A stretch of DNA of 64,000 nt. It comes from Melanocharis versteri (taxonomy: Eukaryota; Chordata; Aves; Passeriformes; Melanocharitidae). The notes under the pieces were generated by a model. The model did not search any database. It was given only the letters and a program-made list of their open reading frames with translations, and was not told the DNA's origin. This document shows positions 37,481-49,488 of the stretch, piece by piece. The DNA is taken from assembly GCA_013397845.1 (NCBI GenBank), contig VZTG01001997.1, forward strand, positions 1,450,212 to 1,514,211, read 5' to 3'. Within the stretch, counting starts at the first letter, position 1. The number at the start of each line of letters is the position of its first letter. The position numbers and the translations under genes are program-made.

Positions 37481-40400
37481 AAAAAGGGACATGGATGAGA
37501 CAGGGTGACTCCATGGATCAGCATTTGCAGTGCTCCCTATTTGCAACTGATACTGTAAAGCTTGTGTAGTTTATGTGGAATCAGTAACTTGATGTTTCTA
37601 ACTTGGATGTGCTCTTACATACAAACGATTTCTTTTAAAATATCCTGGTTTGTTTTCCTTTTTTGCTGCAAGTAAAATCTTACAGTCTGTATTTCATGCT
37701 CATCTTTACACTGTGTTCAATCAGTGAACAGAAATAGTCCCCAAACGACAGCATTTTGGTGCCTCCTGATTACTAGTTGAGAAAGCTGAGGGCATGAGCT
37801 GTGTCACTGGTACAAAGACTGGAAATACGAGATGGAAATATCCTTTCTGATAAATTAACGTTGCCATAGTTGTGGTTGTAAAAATGGTTGAGGTGACCTG
37901 AGTAATGAATTTTTACTCAGTCTCTAACAGAATGTAACCTTTCAGCAAACAATTCAGCTATGGCTGAGCAAAGATTCTGAACTGATCCAGAAATACACCT
38001 CATTTCCTGCTTGTCATATGGCTGATACTGACAAAGGGCAGGGCACAGCCTGAATAACCCCACTGGAGGCACGCTGGAGAGCCACTGCACCAGCCTCTTC
38101 TCTTGAGCCGTGGCTGAATGTGCCAGTGTGCCAGCTCCACCACCTGCTGACCACTCCTGGCAGCCACCGTGGGCCACTGCAGTGTTACCTCACTGGATAC
38201 TTTTAATTCAAGAATACGATTGCTGTAATTTAACTAAGTATTTTTATTACTCCAGGCCATTTTTGGCACTGTAAAAGCCCGTGGCTTTGTGCATGAAATG
38301 TATCTTTTCAGGACAGTTACCAGCATTTCCTGTCATACGTGTTCATGTGTTACTGACAGGAATTTCATCACCTCTATGTCAATGCACACTAATTTATTCA
38401 TCTGTGTAGATGATCACCTTATTTCATAATGCCACACTTAGGGTCAGTTCATACTGACAACCTGATGCTGTGAGAACATCTCGAGATTTATATAGAAATA
38501 CATGAAGTCTTGTGCACTTATTGGTCAGAGAAGGAAACTTCCAAGTTACACTGTAGCATAAAATGACTGGCAGAAGTGAAAGCAGGCTGCAGAGTGGAGG
38601 TTATGAAAAAATCATTAAATGAGATCAACAGCTACTTGCCATGCAAAAATCAATGGGTAATGCTCATTGATGTAATTTCTCTCCATTTCCTACGATTTTC
38701 GTATTTAATATTGCAATTAAACCACATAACCAAAAGTCTTCATTCCTACAAAAAATACAATTCCATGGTTTCATCATACCATGTATCACATGCCTTTTTT
38801 TCTGTCCGTAGCTCTCTTCTCATCTTTGAAAAACTCCCTTAAAAAACGATGTGCTCTGACTCCTAGCAATTCCTGTCTGAAGTACTGAACAGCAGCTTTT
38901 AGATGCTATGAATTGTGCAAGAAATGGCTCTGTAAGTGCAGAGGAAACAACAGGAGACAAATTTACCTTAAAGACACAGCATAATTTGGAAACAAATGTC
39001 AATTAACCTATAGTTAGGTGAAATCATATTTAAAGTGTTTATCTTACTAAGGGGTGTTGCTAAAGAGGAGCTGCTAAGAGCTTGGTGGTAGCTGAGCACC
39101 TTCATGTATCACAGTTCTTTAATTGGAAATGGCTTGATTATTGCAGGGCACACTTACAAGAGCTGTGGCTTGGGAGCATTAATGTATTTGCTTGGTTTAT
39201 GTCTGAGTTTCCCAGGAGACCGCGTGCTGTCATTTGCGTGGAAGAAAAGAGAGAGAGGAGCCCAGAGCCCAACACAGAGTGATGGGCTCCTGTTAGAAGT
39301 GGAGCTGGTTTTTGTGAGATACTCTTTTCAGCTATTTGTAACTTTGTGGAACTGGAATAACTTACGCTGAGATTTTTTTCAAGTGATAAATTTGGAAAAA
39401 ATCTATCCTGTATTTTGGAGTGGTGTAGACATAAAGAGTGAGGTGTAGGAACTTCCAGATTAAGTGACACTGGGGCCAAAACTCCTGGATGTACATCATC
39501 ATCAGTTCTTCTTACTCACAATTAGCAGTAATCTGGAGCTTGCCCTCACCCCTCAAGGGTGAACCCTTTTTTGAAAACTGTGCCCCTACAAGTGCTATGA
39601 CTTGCAGGGTGCATATTGGGGTGTTTGATTATCTAGCAGTGATTATATAAAGAGGAGACTCTGGCGTGTCATTTCTCCTCATCACGGAGAGGAAATGATA
39701 CCAAAGGGAAGCGTTTTTTTCTGATAGTTAGAAATGGTAACTAGAACTATGTATGATCTTTAATGAAATCAAAAATATTTTTCTGTAATGACAGTAATGG
39801 CACCAGAAAATAACCTAATTCGGGCTTATGTTTTGTTCAAATCATGTATTTTTGATTAACAGTTATGTTCCCACTTTGTTTGTCATAAACTAGGGGACCC
39901 AGAGACTAATCTTGTGCATTTGCTTTTTAGGTTTTCTGAAAATAACAACCCTTTCTCTCTGGTCTCTCTGTCATCTTTTTACCTAGACGTTGCTTCCTTT
40001 CCCAGCCGTAATTCTTCTATCACACCAAGGCAAGCTGAGAAGATGGGATTGGGCCCATTCACTGAGTTTGCTTGCATATACTGAACATAAGACAGGGAAA
40101 TAACTGTACTTTGATTCATTTTCAGGCAGTCTACTTCACTTGTTGGCTGAAACCAGCCAGCAGTATGTACCTCATAACCTTCCTCAAACTTGAACTTCCA
40201 AATACCCTCTGAGAGGTATTTACCCTTTCCATCCAGCCCCTCACAGTACTTGGAGGTGAAAAGAACACATTCTGCATGTAAGAAATTGTCCAGTCTTGTC
40301 AGGGCTTTGGTGCCAGCAGTCTTCTCTCTGTCAGGTGCAGTGCTCTCTTTGCCTCAGGACAGCTTTGCAATGGTGTTCAACACAAACCTGATCAAGGGTT

Positions 40401-40625
40401 ACCCAGGAAAAAAGAGAAGCAAATACTGTTCTGAGCCTATATTCAAGGAAGAGAATATCTCTGTTGTAAATACACCGTAATGTGATTTGCACTAAGAGGT
40501 TCATAAAAAAAGGAGTAAATATGGGCATTAAACTTGCCCTTATTTTGGTTTTCTGTTTCTTCCTTCACAAAAAAATACCTGATGCAAGCTAAATACAACC
40601 CTAACTGTGACTTCTGTATTTTCAG

Positions 40626-40714
40626 GGATTAAGCATCTGAAGAGTCAGAGTGACTCAGCGTTTCCAGAAGAAGAAGAGGGAGTTGGCGAGAGGGAAGAGG
40701 AGTGGGGGCATTAA
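40626..40714 (+). CDS. PPP1R1C: PPP1R1C terminal coding exon with stop codon
   Basis: The acceptor GTATTTTCAG opens this exon. Its first two bases complete the Gly codon begun in the previous exon, followed by IKHLKSQSDSAFP, a run of four Glu, GVGEREEEWGH and the stop TAA (40712-40714). The K-HLK, SAFPEEEEG and EREE elements are the conserved C-terminus of PPP1R1C. The three exons here supply 61 complete residues. With roughly 48 residues in the missing exons the total would be near the family's usual 109. The tail is highly acidic and predicted to be disordered. The frame is intact, with no sign of a pseudogene. The Trp-Gly-His ending differs slightly from the mammalian one. Confidence 0.94.
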
Positions 40715-41060
40715 CCAGCGCAAAGCTGCCCCGAGCCCCGTCCGGGAGAGTCACTGAACTGACCCTTGGCCCCGCCGTGTCCTGCCCCACCCGTGGCACC
40801 AGGGCTCCTGGGGGGCCCCGAGGGGGTCTGCAGACACTGCACACGTGTCTTGTGACCCTTCTTCCCAGAGATGACACAGTTATTTTGAAGTCTTTTTTTC
40901 TTTTCTTTTCTATGACTTAGAAACGTAATTCGCAAATGTGTTAGCTCCCTGACGTCAGTACTGCCAGAGCTTAACTACTGCGTGTGAGCTGTATCTAAGG
41001 CTTGTTGTAAATAAAAGTGATTTAAAAGGTACAAAATAAATAATACATTAATTTAGACAA
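40715..41060 (+). other. PPP1R1C: PPP1R1C 3' UTR (end inferred)
   Basis: Sequence after the stop codon up to just beyond two AATAAA hexamers. The end is inferred from those signals and may lie further downstream. Its first 140 bases are GC-rich and then turn AT-rich. A full TGACGTCA palindrome lies at 40950-40957. Open frames across it (40702-40920 on the +, 40711-40935 on the -) are not credible genes. Confidence 0.65.
41010..41040 (+). terminator. PPP1R1C: Polyadenylation signals AATAAA (41010-41015 and 41035-41040)
   Basis: Two canonical hexamers 25 bases apart, about 300 bases after the PPP1R1C stop codon. Cleavage is expected 10-30 bases after either one. Confidence 0.65.
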
Positions 41061-44000
41061 GACTGTCTAGCGTACAGAGAAACGTTCATATAAAATGATC
41101 CTTTCGGTTATTGGCAGTTTTTACCACTGTTGGTAGAGTTACTTGCAGTGATGTAGATAGGAAAAAAAGTAACAAAGGAAGCAGAGGTGACTCTTTGTCT
41201 AGAGAAGGATGCCAAGACACTCTTCCCTGTGTTCCCTGATATGTGACACCTAAATACTTGTCTTGCTTTTGGTCTGAGGCTGCCTCGTCACCGCGGCCAA
41301 AAGGATTTCTCTCTACACGCGACCACTGTTATCTGGAGGCATTAGAAAACGTTTCAGTGTGGGAGTGAGGAGCACAGGCGTGTGCAAGGCCTGTGAGCGG
41401 GGTCCCAGCCCCAGCTGAGCCGTGGGAAATGCCACATCCCCTCTGTCACCCGCAGCAAGGACAGGTCACAGCCTTCCTGCCCTGCGCGTGGCTCAGCCTG
41501 AGCCCGTCAGTGACAGCACAGCAAGCTGCACGAATTCAGCTTGTGTCTGATCCCAGGGCTTTGGCTGAAGTCAGCATGGTTCACACCATTTTCCTTTGTT
41601 GGACCATGCAAACTCTATGGCATAAAATGGAATAAGGTGGAGAAGGAAAACAATGTTTCCTCAAAGTCACACTTAACTGATTATTTCGATTTTTTAATCA
41701 GTGGCAAATTTTAAATGAATTCACTGTCATTTTGTATTAACTGTTTGCCTATGATACAAAACTTTTATCCTTGGTTTAACTTTCCATGGCTGTAAGTCTC
41801 TTTTAAAGGGTTGAGCTAGCAAAAAAAAAAACATATAAGAAAAGAAAAAAAGAGATGAAATATGGGAAAACACAGAGCCTTTTGTCTATGCCTTGCATGG
41901 TGATTTCACTCTCAATCTGAGGTCTTCCACGAAGACCTGCTGAGAAAAGGATCTGTCAACAAGTGTTTCTTTATATTTGAGAGCCATTTTTTCCCTCCAT
42001 CTGTATCTCTGTATCTGTCCTCTTTGGTTCCACTTTCTGTAGAAACACTGCAGACAGGATCCATGACTCCAGCTCAGCAAGGGCGTGCAAGAAGAACTGA
42101 AGGACTCTGCAATTATACAGAAGCCACTACAGAACTTACAGGACTGAGAGCTTTTTATGTCCCAAACAACAAAGAGAAGGAAACGACCCTTCAGAAACTG
42201 TTTGAATGGCCCCGAGTCAGGTCTGGAATGGCAGAAAGAAGAGCTGGGCTCTGGTCCCAGCTTTGCCATGGCTTTGCTTTCACACAGCACCAGGCTCTTC
42301 ACAAAATTGCTCATTGCCACAGTGCTCCCAAGCTGTGAATCAGTCATTGGTGTTTAACCTCACACCATCTCTCTGTGTTGCTAGCTAATAAAGCACTTTG
42401 GATATTAATGGCTTTTTGCTGGTTATTAGTACCCACAGGCTGCAGATGAGAACTGTCTAGGACCTGTGAGCAAATGAAAACACAGCCATGATTTATAACA
42501 CTCGATACCATTACTAGGTATTGAACACTGTGGAATCTCATCACTGAACACGCTGTTTCAGGTTGACTGTTGGACCTGAGTATAATTACACTTTATAAAC
42601 AATAGGAAAAAAAAAAACAAACCACACACATTTAGTTTGAACTGTATTTGACTTTCAGAATGGTATATGTTGTTTATTCTCCAGGTGCAAAATCAGATAA
42701 TACTTAAGTAGATATTAAGAGTCAAGATTTAAAACCCTTTTCTAAAGCATTCTAAAGTATGCTTTCTAAAGCATACTTTCCACTGAAGTCAGAGGAATTT
42801 TGCTTGAGAAAGACCATAGGTTTTGGCTGACAACATCCTTTCCTTTGGGGAAATATGCCATGTAGTGTACAGGAAAGCTTCTATTATCCTGCTATCAATT
42901 TAATTATTGGATTTCTTTTTTTTTTTTAATTGCTATAAATTCTGTTGAAGTCTGCAAGGACTTACCCACTGTCTTCTCATAGTATCATTATTTCTCCCCA
43001 GTAATGTAAACTGAAAAATGACCATTAGTCCTTGCACTGTTGGCTCTATTTAACCAAAAGTGTCACATCCAACACTAACTCTGAGGCGGGGCTGCAGGCA
43101 GAGGTTCTGTTGCCTGTGCTTGCCCAGGGCCTTCCATGGTGTCCAGGGTCCAGGCAGTCATAAGGAAGGGACTTCCAGTCCATCTGCACTTCCTCTAACA
43201 TCAAGAGCCAGGCTGCTGGTGGTTTTTGCTCTTTAAAAAATAGCATTTTTTTACTCCAGAAGGCAAAGCATTGGGTGGCTCTCTCCAGAGCTGGCCTGGG
43301 TCGGCTGTGGTGGCTGGGGAGGGACCCAAGCAGGGCTCCTGCAGGCTGCAGGTCTGCTTTCGTACAGCTGGCACTGTACAACAAAATGTCCTGCTCAGTG
43401 CAGGGCTCCCCTCCTCATTTCTTTTCTCTTGAGACAAGTTTTTTTTTCCTTGAGGGACCTTATTCCTGTAGTAAATAAGGCATTGTCTGTCCACTAAGCC
43501 TGGGGGGACAATATAAGGGCATATTTAAAACATGCTGTCCCTCAAACTCCCCTTTCTTCCTCTCCTATTGCATCCATGTTAGTGCCCAGGCCCACAGATG
43601 TTCTTTTTTCATTCTTTTTATTATTTTTTCTATAGCAGCTCAGCGCGAGAGTGAGCTCCAGAAAGAGCCCCAGTTGTTCTGTTGATTCCTGACATGTGCA
43701 ATTACATTTAACCTTTTCATGCACAGCATTATCCTTGGCAACTGAGTGGATGCTGAATGCCGTCTGCTTTGCCGTATTCTCTCCTTTATCCTCCAGTGAG
43801 GATGGCAGCACTTTGAGCAAATCTCAAGCAAGATATTTGCACCCTCTACTAAACCTCAGGCTGCTTGGTAAGATGCTGCTAATCTCCAGTCTCATCAAAG
43901 AGGGCTGATGGAGTTTATACAAGTTCAGTGCCTATATTCTGCCATAGATTTTCTGGGTTTTTTTATTAAATAATCTGGGGGGTTTAGGGCAGAGAAATTA

Positions 44001-44399
44001 TTTTGTATTTCTGCTAGGCCAAACACACTCTTTCAATTTTGTAATGATTCATTTGCCTAGTATATACTGACCCTTAGTGGTAAACTGAGATTTTAATTGC
44101 ATTGCCAAGTTTCTAAATTTTGCTCTTCTCTTTGGCCCAACTGTTCAGAAAATGGCAGGAATATTTGCTGTGCATCAGGATGGTCTATCTATGTAAATAG
44201 CCCACAATGTCTTCAACAGACATTAACAGGCATGTGAAAATAATGATGACAGGTGTTATTAGCTCTTCTGAAGGGAGGGCTGTGGGAAGCAGGAGTGTCG
44301 AAAGGTTATTCCAAAATGCAAAACAAAATCGCTGGCATTGAGAAGCAATACTCTCCACATAATGAGAAACAAATAAGAACTCAGTATCTGGCACTAACG

Positions 44400-44950
44400 A
44401 ACACCTCAAGCTAACTGTGGAATGAGTATTAATTAGGTTTCCAAAATAGCATCTTTCTGAAAAGCAGCTGAGGTGTAATATTGCTCCTTATTAATCACAG
44501 CAATGGGACAATGTGAACTCTGCAAAAAATAAATGGTTTGCAGATGGCTGTGTGCATCTTTAATAATGACAGAAGAACACAAGTTGCAGCTTTAAATGCC
44601 AGGGACCCTTTCTGCATCTTCGCCTTTTCAGAGAGCGATATTTGCAGTTTTCAAGGCAGTGAGGAAAGTGTGTTGGTTTCTTATTACATTTTCCCTGCAG
44701 CATAAATTCTGTTGATGTGCTTCCCTAATCATTCTAATTATACTGCCATATGTTGCTCTCATCTTTCTTTTTCTCTCCTAATGGGACATAGATTCTCTCT
44801 TTTGAATATGTCATTTGTTTATTACATTTATCAAGGGTTTTAACATTATATGGGACTTTTAATTGCTTTTTTAAACACTCAGCAGATTGAATATTAAAAA
44901 CAGACATGAAGGTCAACTATAAATAATATTTAAATTGCTCATGACATTTT
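44400..44950. promoter_or_regulatory. Candidate conserved non-coding element
   Basis: This block is rich in TTAAT/ATTAAT/TAATTA cores (about 44430-44436, 44488-44497, 44735-44742) and also holds an AGATGGCTG-type motif. It is non-repetitive, stop-dense in all frames and evenly AT-rich. In my reading it is the block most like a vertebrate developmental enhancer in the window. No alignment was possible. Confidence 0.28.
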
Positions 44951-47900
44951 TATTCTCTAATTTACTGGAAATATCAACTCTGTAGTCATGCTCCTGTATC
45001 TACTATCTACTTGAAACCACACACATGTCCTCCAGAACTACTCTGGCTGCAGTCACAGTTCTGCCCCACCCCAAACCACCTCGTGCCTAGCAGAATAGGG
45101 GTCTTCCCCAGGTGGGAATGCTAAAATAAAGATGCATCATGCATTATATTAAAATGTTTGACTCAAATATGCTGCCATTAAGTCCAGTTGTGAACTGCCG
45201 ATGAACCCCAAACAATAAAGGTGAATGTTGATTTCTGACTGGTAAGAAAAATACAGTTCTCTCTCAAAGTTGAGCAGTCTCAAAGAAAAGGAAGCAATAT
45301 TTCAGTATAAGAATTTAAGATGGCCTAAAGTTAAACACATGCTTTGTACAGAGACATTAGACCCTCAGAGTACCCTGCAATGCAGAAAAAAAAAATCTGT
45401 AGCCAGCTGAATACAGAGAAAGCAAGAAACAACCAATTACTATCCAATTACCAAATTAATTTCAGGTATAAAGACATCATCTCTCTTGGCTTTCATGGAA
45501 ATGCATCATAGGTGAATTTGACCCTTTGGCTCATTGAATTTTGATCGAGATAATCATACCAGGTTTTATACAAATAATTAGCCAATACTTTTATGTAACT
45601 TGGTGTTTATTCACGGTATTATGATACAAGTCCCATAGTCCTTCTTGCGGGTTCAGGAGTGTTGCTTGTAGGTGTACCAGCATTAGATCCTGTGTGGTGA
45701 TGAGACAGCTTTAAAACTACAGTCCAAATAAAAGTGAAGAACCTTGTATTCTGCTTAACTATTCCATCTTAAAGCCAAGGTTGTACCTGCCATTTTGATT
45801 TTGACCACCCCACTTAGCTACAACTTTATGTTACTTCAGGTTTGTAATAATAACCTTTACAGGATGTTGCAAATGCATAAGCTCAATAGCTTTGAAGTTC
45901 ATGTACTATGTAATCTGTCAGAATAGCTTATTTGGTTAAGATACTATCTGTCCAAGTTCAGCTAATGTAAAGTCCCCCAGCAATTCTCCACACAAAGGCC
46001 ATAAACAAAGGACTTGCCTAGGCACAAAGAAAGTATTTTGCTGCAAAGTTCAGCCTAAAACAGTTGAAGTCTCATTTTTTAAAAGAGATTTTTTCCACTT
46101 ATAACTCCATGGTTATTACTTTCTTCTTTGTTCCCAGGGGAAAACTTAGGCATTCACAGTTTGATAAAACTTCTGAATGTTTGCCCTGGGACATGGAAAA
46201 GGAGTCTCTGGAGACCCATTAAATACTTAAATGACCAGGAAAGTAAAATTATTCCAGGGAAGTAGCCTAAATGTTTGCATAGTGTTTGACAGAGAACAGT
46301 TTCTTTTACTCATAGCATTAAATCCATTTCCACTAATTTTTCCATACTGTTTTTCAAAGATGTGATTTTTTTTAAAAATGCTTTAAAAGGGATGCAATCC
46401 CCTTTCAGACAAACCTTTGTCTGCTAAACTACTGTACACAGAAGTCTCTAATCTGCTGCTGGAGAATGTTAGTCATACTTACATTTTCCTCTTTCTCATA
46501 CAATAACTGTATAGTCTGTTAAAAATACACATTTTAGACACTTACCACTAGTGATCTTGATTTGTTAATTTGAAATTATTTTCATCACAGTAGTGGCTTG
46601 TTTGACTTCTGGCATCTCTACAAGAAGAAGGTCTTTGTGCATGTAGCTCATATAGCACCTGGAAAAGAGGAACTGCAGAGAATATGGTGTAAAGTAGTTG
46701 TCTTGATTTATTTTCATCATGTACCTAGTTAGGATTTGATAAATGTTTGAGTCTATGGGATTCTTTCCATTCATTTTCAATTTAAGTACAAAAGGGCCCT
46801 GTTTATTCCATTTACACTGAACTTGGATTATGAAATTTACACCAGGCAGTGGAGGTATCTCTCAAAGTCCTACCCTTCCTGAAGAATTGTTGCTAACAAG
46901 TACAGTCCCAATTTCAACCACAGTAAGATTTTTTTTGTGTAAAAAATGTTTTATTGTTTATGTTTTTTCTTCATGTGAGGGCTATTTTAGCCATAAAGGC
47001 TATGAAGGCAACACTCACTTAAAGAAATTGTTTTCAAGTGTGTTATGAGGATGTGAGTGAGTTTGTATGGCAAACTGGGACAATAGTGCGGAGTCCCAAA
47101 TGGGTGGAAGGTTGGAAACAACCACTGTCACTTCTCAAAGACAATCATACACAACTGAGCAAAAATGCTCCAGGAAATCAAATTTGTAACTAACACTCAG
47201 GAGCTTCACAATCCTTGCCCTCAAATCAGATTTATTTGGGAATATCATCATAGGAAATATGGACAAATACAGCAGAATAAAAACACACAGTTGTAGATTG
47301 CCTCCTTGAAAATCAAATTTAAAAAATTCTGGCTAAATCATAACCCATAACAATATAACATAGTATATCTGTCATATGTCTCAAGATAAAAGTACAAAAT
47401 AAAACTCTTGAGGGCTCACTTATAGCTACAGCTCCTCAGTGTGCTCAATGCAGGGTACATGCCCAGAATGCTGTGGGAGAGATGCAGATACAAACACCAT
47501 TTCTTAGGGCCCCATGCAGTGTTTCGGTAGCGCAGCCTTACAGGTTTCAGAGATAAAACTACTGTTCAGGGAGAGGCTCTCTCGAGAAGCCTTTCTGCCA
47601 TATGAACCCAAATTTCACCCAGCCCAAAGCCTTAACCAACACGTGTTGGCTCTATCGGTCTTCTCCAGCAAAGAAGATTTCTCCTCATCCAAACAACACA
47701 CCAAGTTTTGGGTCATGTCCAGGCAAAATCTTGCTAAGAATAAAGGAAGGAAGAAAGAAAGAGAATCAGCTGGCATTAACAAAAATCTAAAGACTCTTCT
47801 TGTATTTCAGTAACATCTACCACAGTGATAAAAACGGAATACAAATGAGCAAATAGGATTATTTATAGAAAAACCACTCTTCTATTCTAATGAAGGAGAT

Positions 47901-48439
47901 CTGCAGGCAATGAGCACCTCCTGTGAGACCAGGAGCTCCTTCTAGCTTCTCCAGTGGGAGATTTTGGTGCTCGCTATGACATCAGGACACTGAGAGCCCC
48001 ACAGGATGCTTCAAGTTCTCTGCAGAATCTGTTATATTTTCTGCTTGTATTTCCAGGTGAAAACTTTTGCAGAGTAGTACAACTCAATGGGATAGAGACA
48101 CAGAAAAAAACTTCAAGTTCAACTATGGTAAAAGTCTGAAATTGAAAATACAATATAAAGATTACATTCTGATTGCTTCAGACTTTCAGCCTCAGTGAAT
48201 CCTAAATTACAATGTTGAAAAACAGTCAGTAGCAAATATCTAACTGGCCTAGTTTTTAAAGATAGCAGTTGTCTTTTGTTCTTTTCAAATTTGGTAGGAA
48301 CTATAGATGAAATAAATTTCTGACGTCTCAGACCTTAATCAAAAAGATTTTCCACTGCCACAGCATATGGCAACTTACAATTAAAAAAAGTCTGATATGA
48401 CCATTAAATTTCTTCTCTTGTCATAAGGACAATAAGAAG

Positions 48440-49140
48440 CCATAAGATGGTTTACATTTTATTACAAAGGGAAAAAAAGAGCCCAACATTCCCAAAAAGG
48501 ATGCAAAGGTGCACAGAGCGGTCCAGGCTACTAATGATTTGCTCAAACACTAGCAGAGAATATATAAATTCTTAACTCTTAGCAAAAAATATTGATTGCG
48601 TTATAACATCTATGATACAAATTCATCTGTTTACATTTCATTCGTTAACAGCACTGTACAGAAATTTGTCCATGCTAAATACAAGCCTTGGACCAGATAC
48701 ACAAAACAATTTAAATGTATTTTTTACATCCTATATGCACAAACATTTCTTAAGTTAAAACTATGCATACTACTTATGCATAGCACATATATGGCTTACA
48801 TATTCAATGACAGGAATTCCACCTTTTGGCTTGCCCTTGTCCCAGGGCTCAGAGCTTACACTGTTCCCAGCTCAATTTTGACTGCTCTGCTGTCAGAAAA
48901 GAGACAGTCAGCAGGTGTGGACATGGAAGGGTCCCTCAGCAAAGGTGATTGTTTCATGATTCCTTCTTCGGTCGGACAGAGCGTGCTCTTGCTGAGGTGG
49001 AGCCTGATGCCTGCTGAAGCAGCAGGTGAACAGCACACAGGTCCCAATCACCCGTGGCACAGAGGGGAGTGCCACTGCCCCACGAGTCCCCTGCAGAGCG
49101 GACCATGGCCGATCAGAAAGACTTTTTGTTCAGTGAGGTA
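48440..49140 (-). other. Unexplained block, possibly an alternative 3' UTR on the - strand
   Basis: Read on the - strand, the part below 48.85 kb looks like 3' UTR. It is AT-rich with TGTAAACA and TGTATTTA-type motifs and has an AATAAA hexamer at 48458-48463. That would suit a distal end of the presumed PDE1A transcript, or a separate terminal exon. On the + strand the same DNA holds the longest open frame of the window (181 codons), which has no strong support. Function is unknown. Confidence 0.25.
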
Positions 49141-49488
49141 ATAACCACAGGGTCCAAAAAGGAGAACTGGGAGTGCAGTGACCCAAGCCGCCTGAGCGCC
49201 TACAACCTGAACTGGAGCCTAGAAGTTTCCTGGCAGGTTCCAGCAGAGGGAAATGAGGTTGGCTGCAGCTGTGTAGGATACTCAGACGAATCAGGAGGGG
49301 TCATGTGCAGCTCAAGGGAAGAAGAGATGAAAATGGAGTTTCTTTACGGGCACAGTTTGGGCTGGAGGGCTCATTCTGAGGCTTCTTGCAGAGGTAACTG
49401 CCTGTGTGCTCTGTTTTTGCTGCCCCTCAAAAAGAAACAAACTCTAGCAAAGATGTTGCAGGATGCATACTGTCACCTTTGCATTTGA
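49105..49488 (+). CDS. Unrecognised 127-codon ORF with a strong Kozak start (doubtful gene)
   Basis: The ATG at 49105 sits in ACCATGG, a near-ideal initiation context, and opens 127 codons to a TGA at 49486-49488. The predicted product starts MADQKDFLFSEV, is mildly acidic, has several Cys residues and shows no signal peptide, membrane helix or domain that I recognise. A possible splice donor (GAGGTAATA) lies near 49138, so the open frame may be partly intronic. It is most likely a chance ORF, listed because start context and length are better than the background. Confidence 0.15.
   Translation: MADQKDFLFSEVITTGSKKENWECSDPSRLSAYNLNWSLEVSWQVPAEGNEVGCSCVGYSDESGGVMCSSREEEMKMEFLYGHSLGWRAHSEASCRGNCLCALFLLPLKKKQTLAKMLQDAYCHLCI

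Larger units (their letters stand above)
16319..40625 (+). other. PPP1R1C: PPP1R1C last intron (24.3 kb)
   Basis: This long intron runs from the donor after the SPKQRKQSV exon to the acceptor GTATTTTCAG, with a branch-point-like CTAAC about 25 bases upstream of that acceptor. I found no further exon. The longest frames, such as 164 codons on the - strand at 30728-31222 and 142 codons at 25155-25583, have no family resemblance and are contradicted by overlapping frames. It holds a sense CR1 fragment, two older CR1 remnants, simple repeats and several candidate conserved blocks, listed separately. Confidence 0.85.

Noticed and set aside
37127..37546. 139-codon - strand frame rich in Pro, Ser and Cys
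   Set aside because: Explained by a C-rich patch. No start context, splice site or similarity supports it.
41886..42347. 153-codon - strand frame
   Set aside because: Overlapped by three + strand frames and without family resemblance. It is consistent with chance.
48596..49141. Longest open frame in the window, 181 codons, + strand
   Set aside because: The first part is AT-rich with a UTR-like texture, no family resemblance is seen and there is no splice framing. It is kept only as part of the unexplained 48.4-49.5 kb block.
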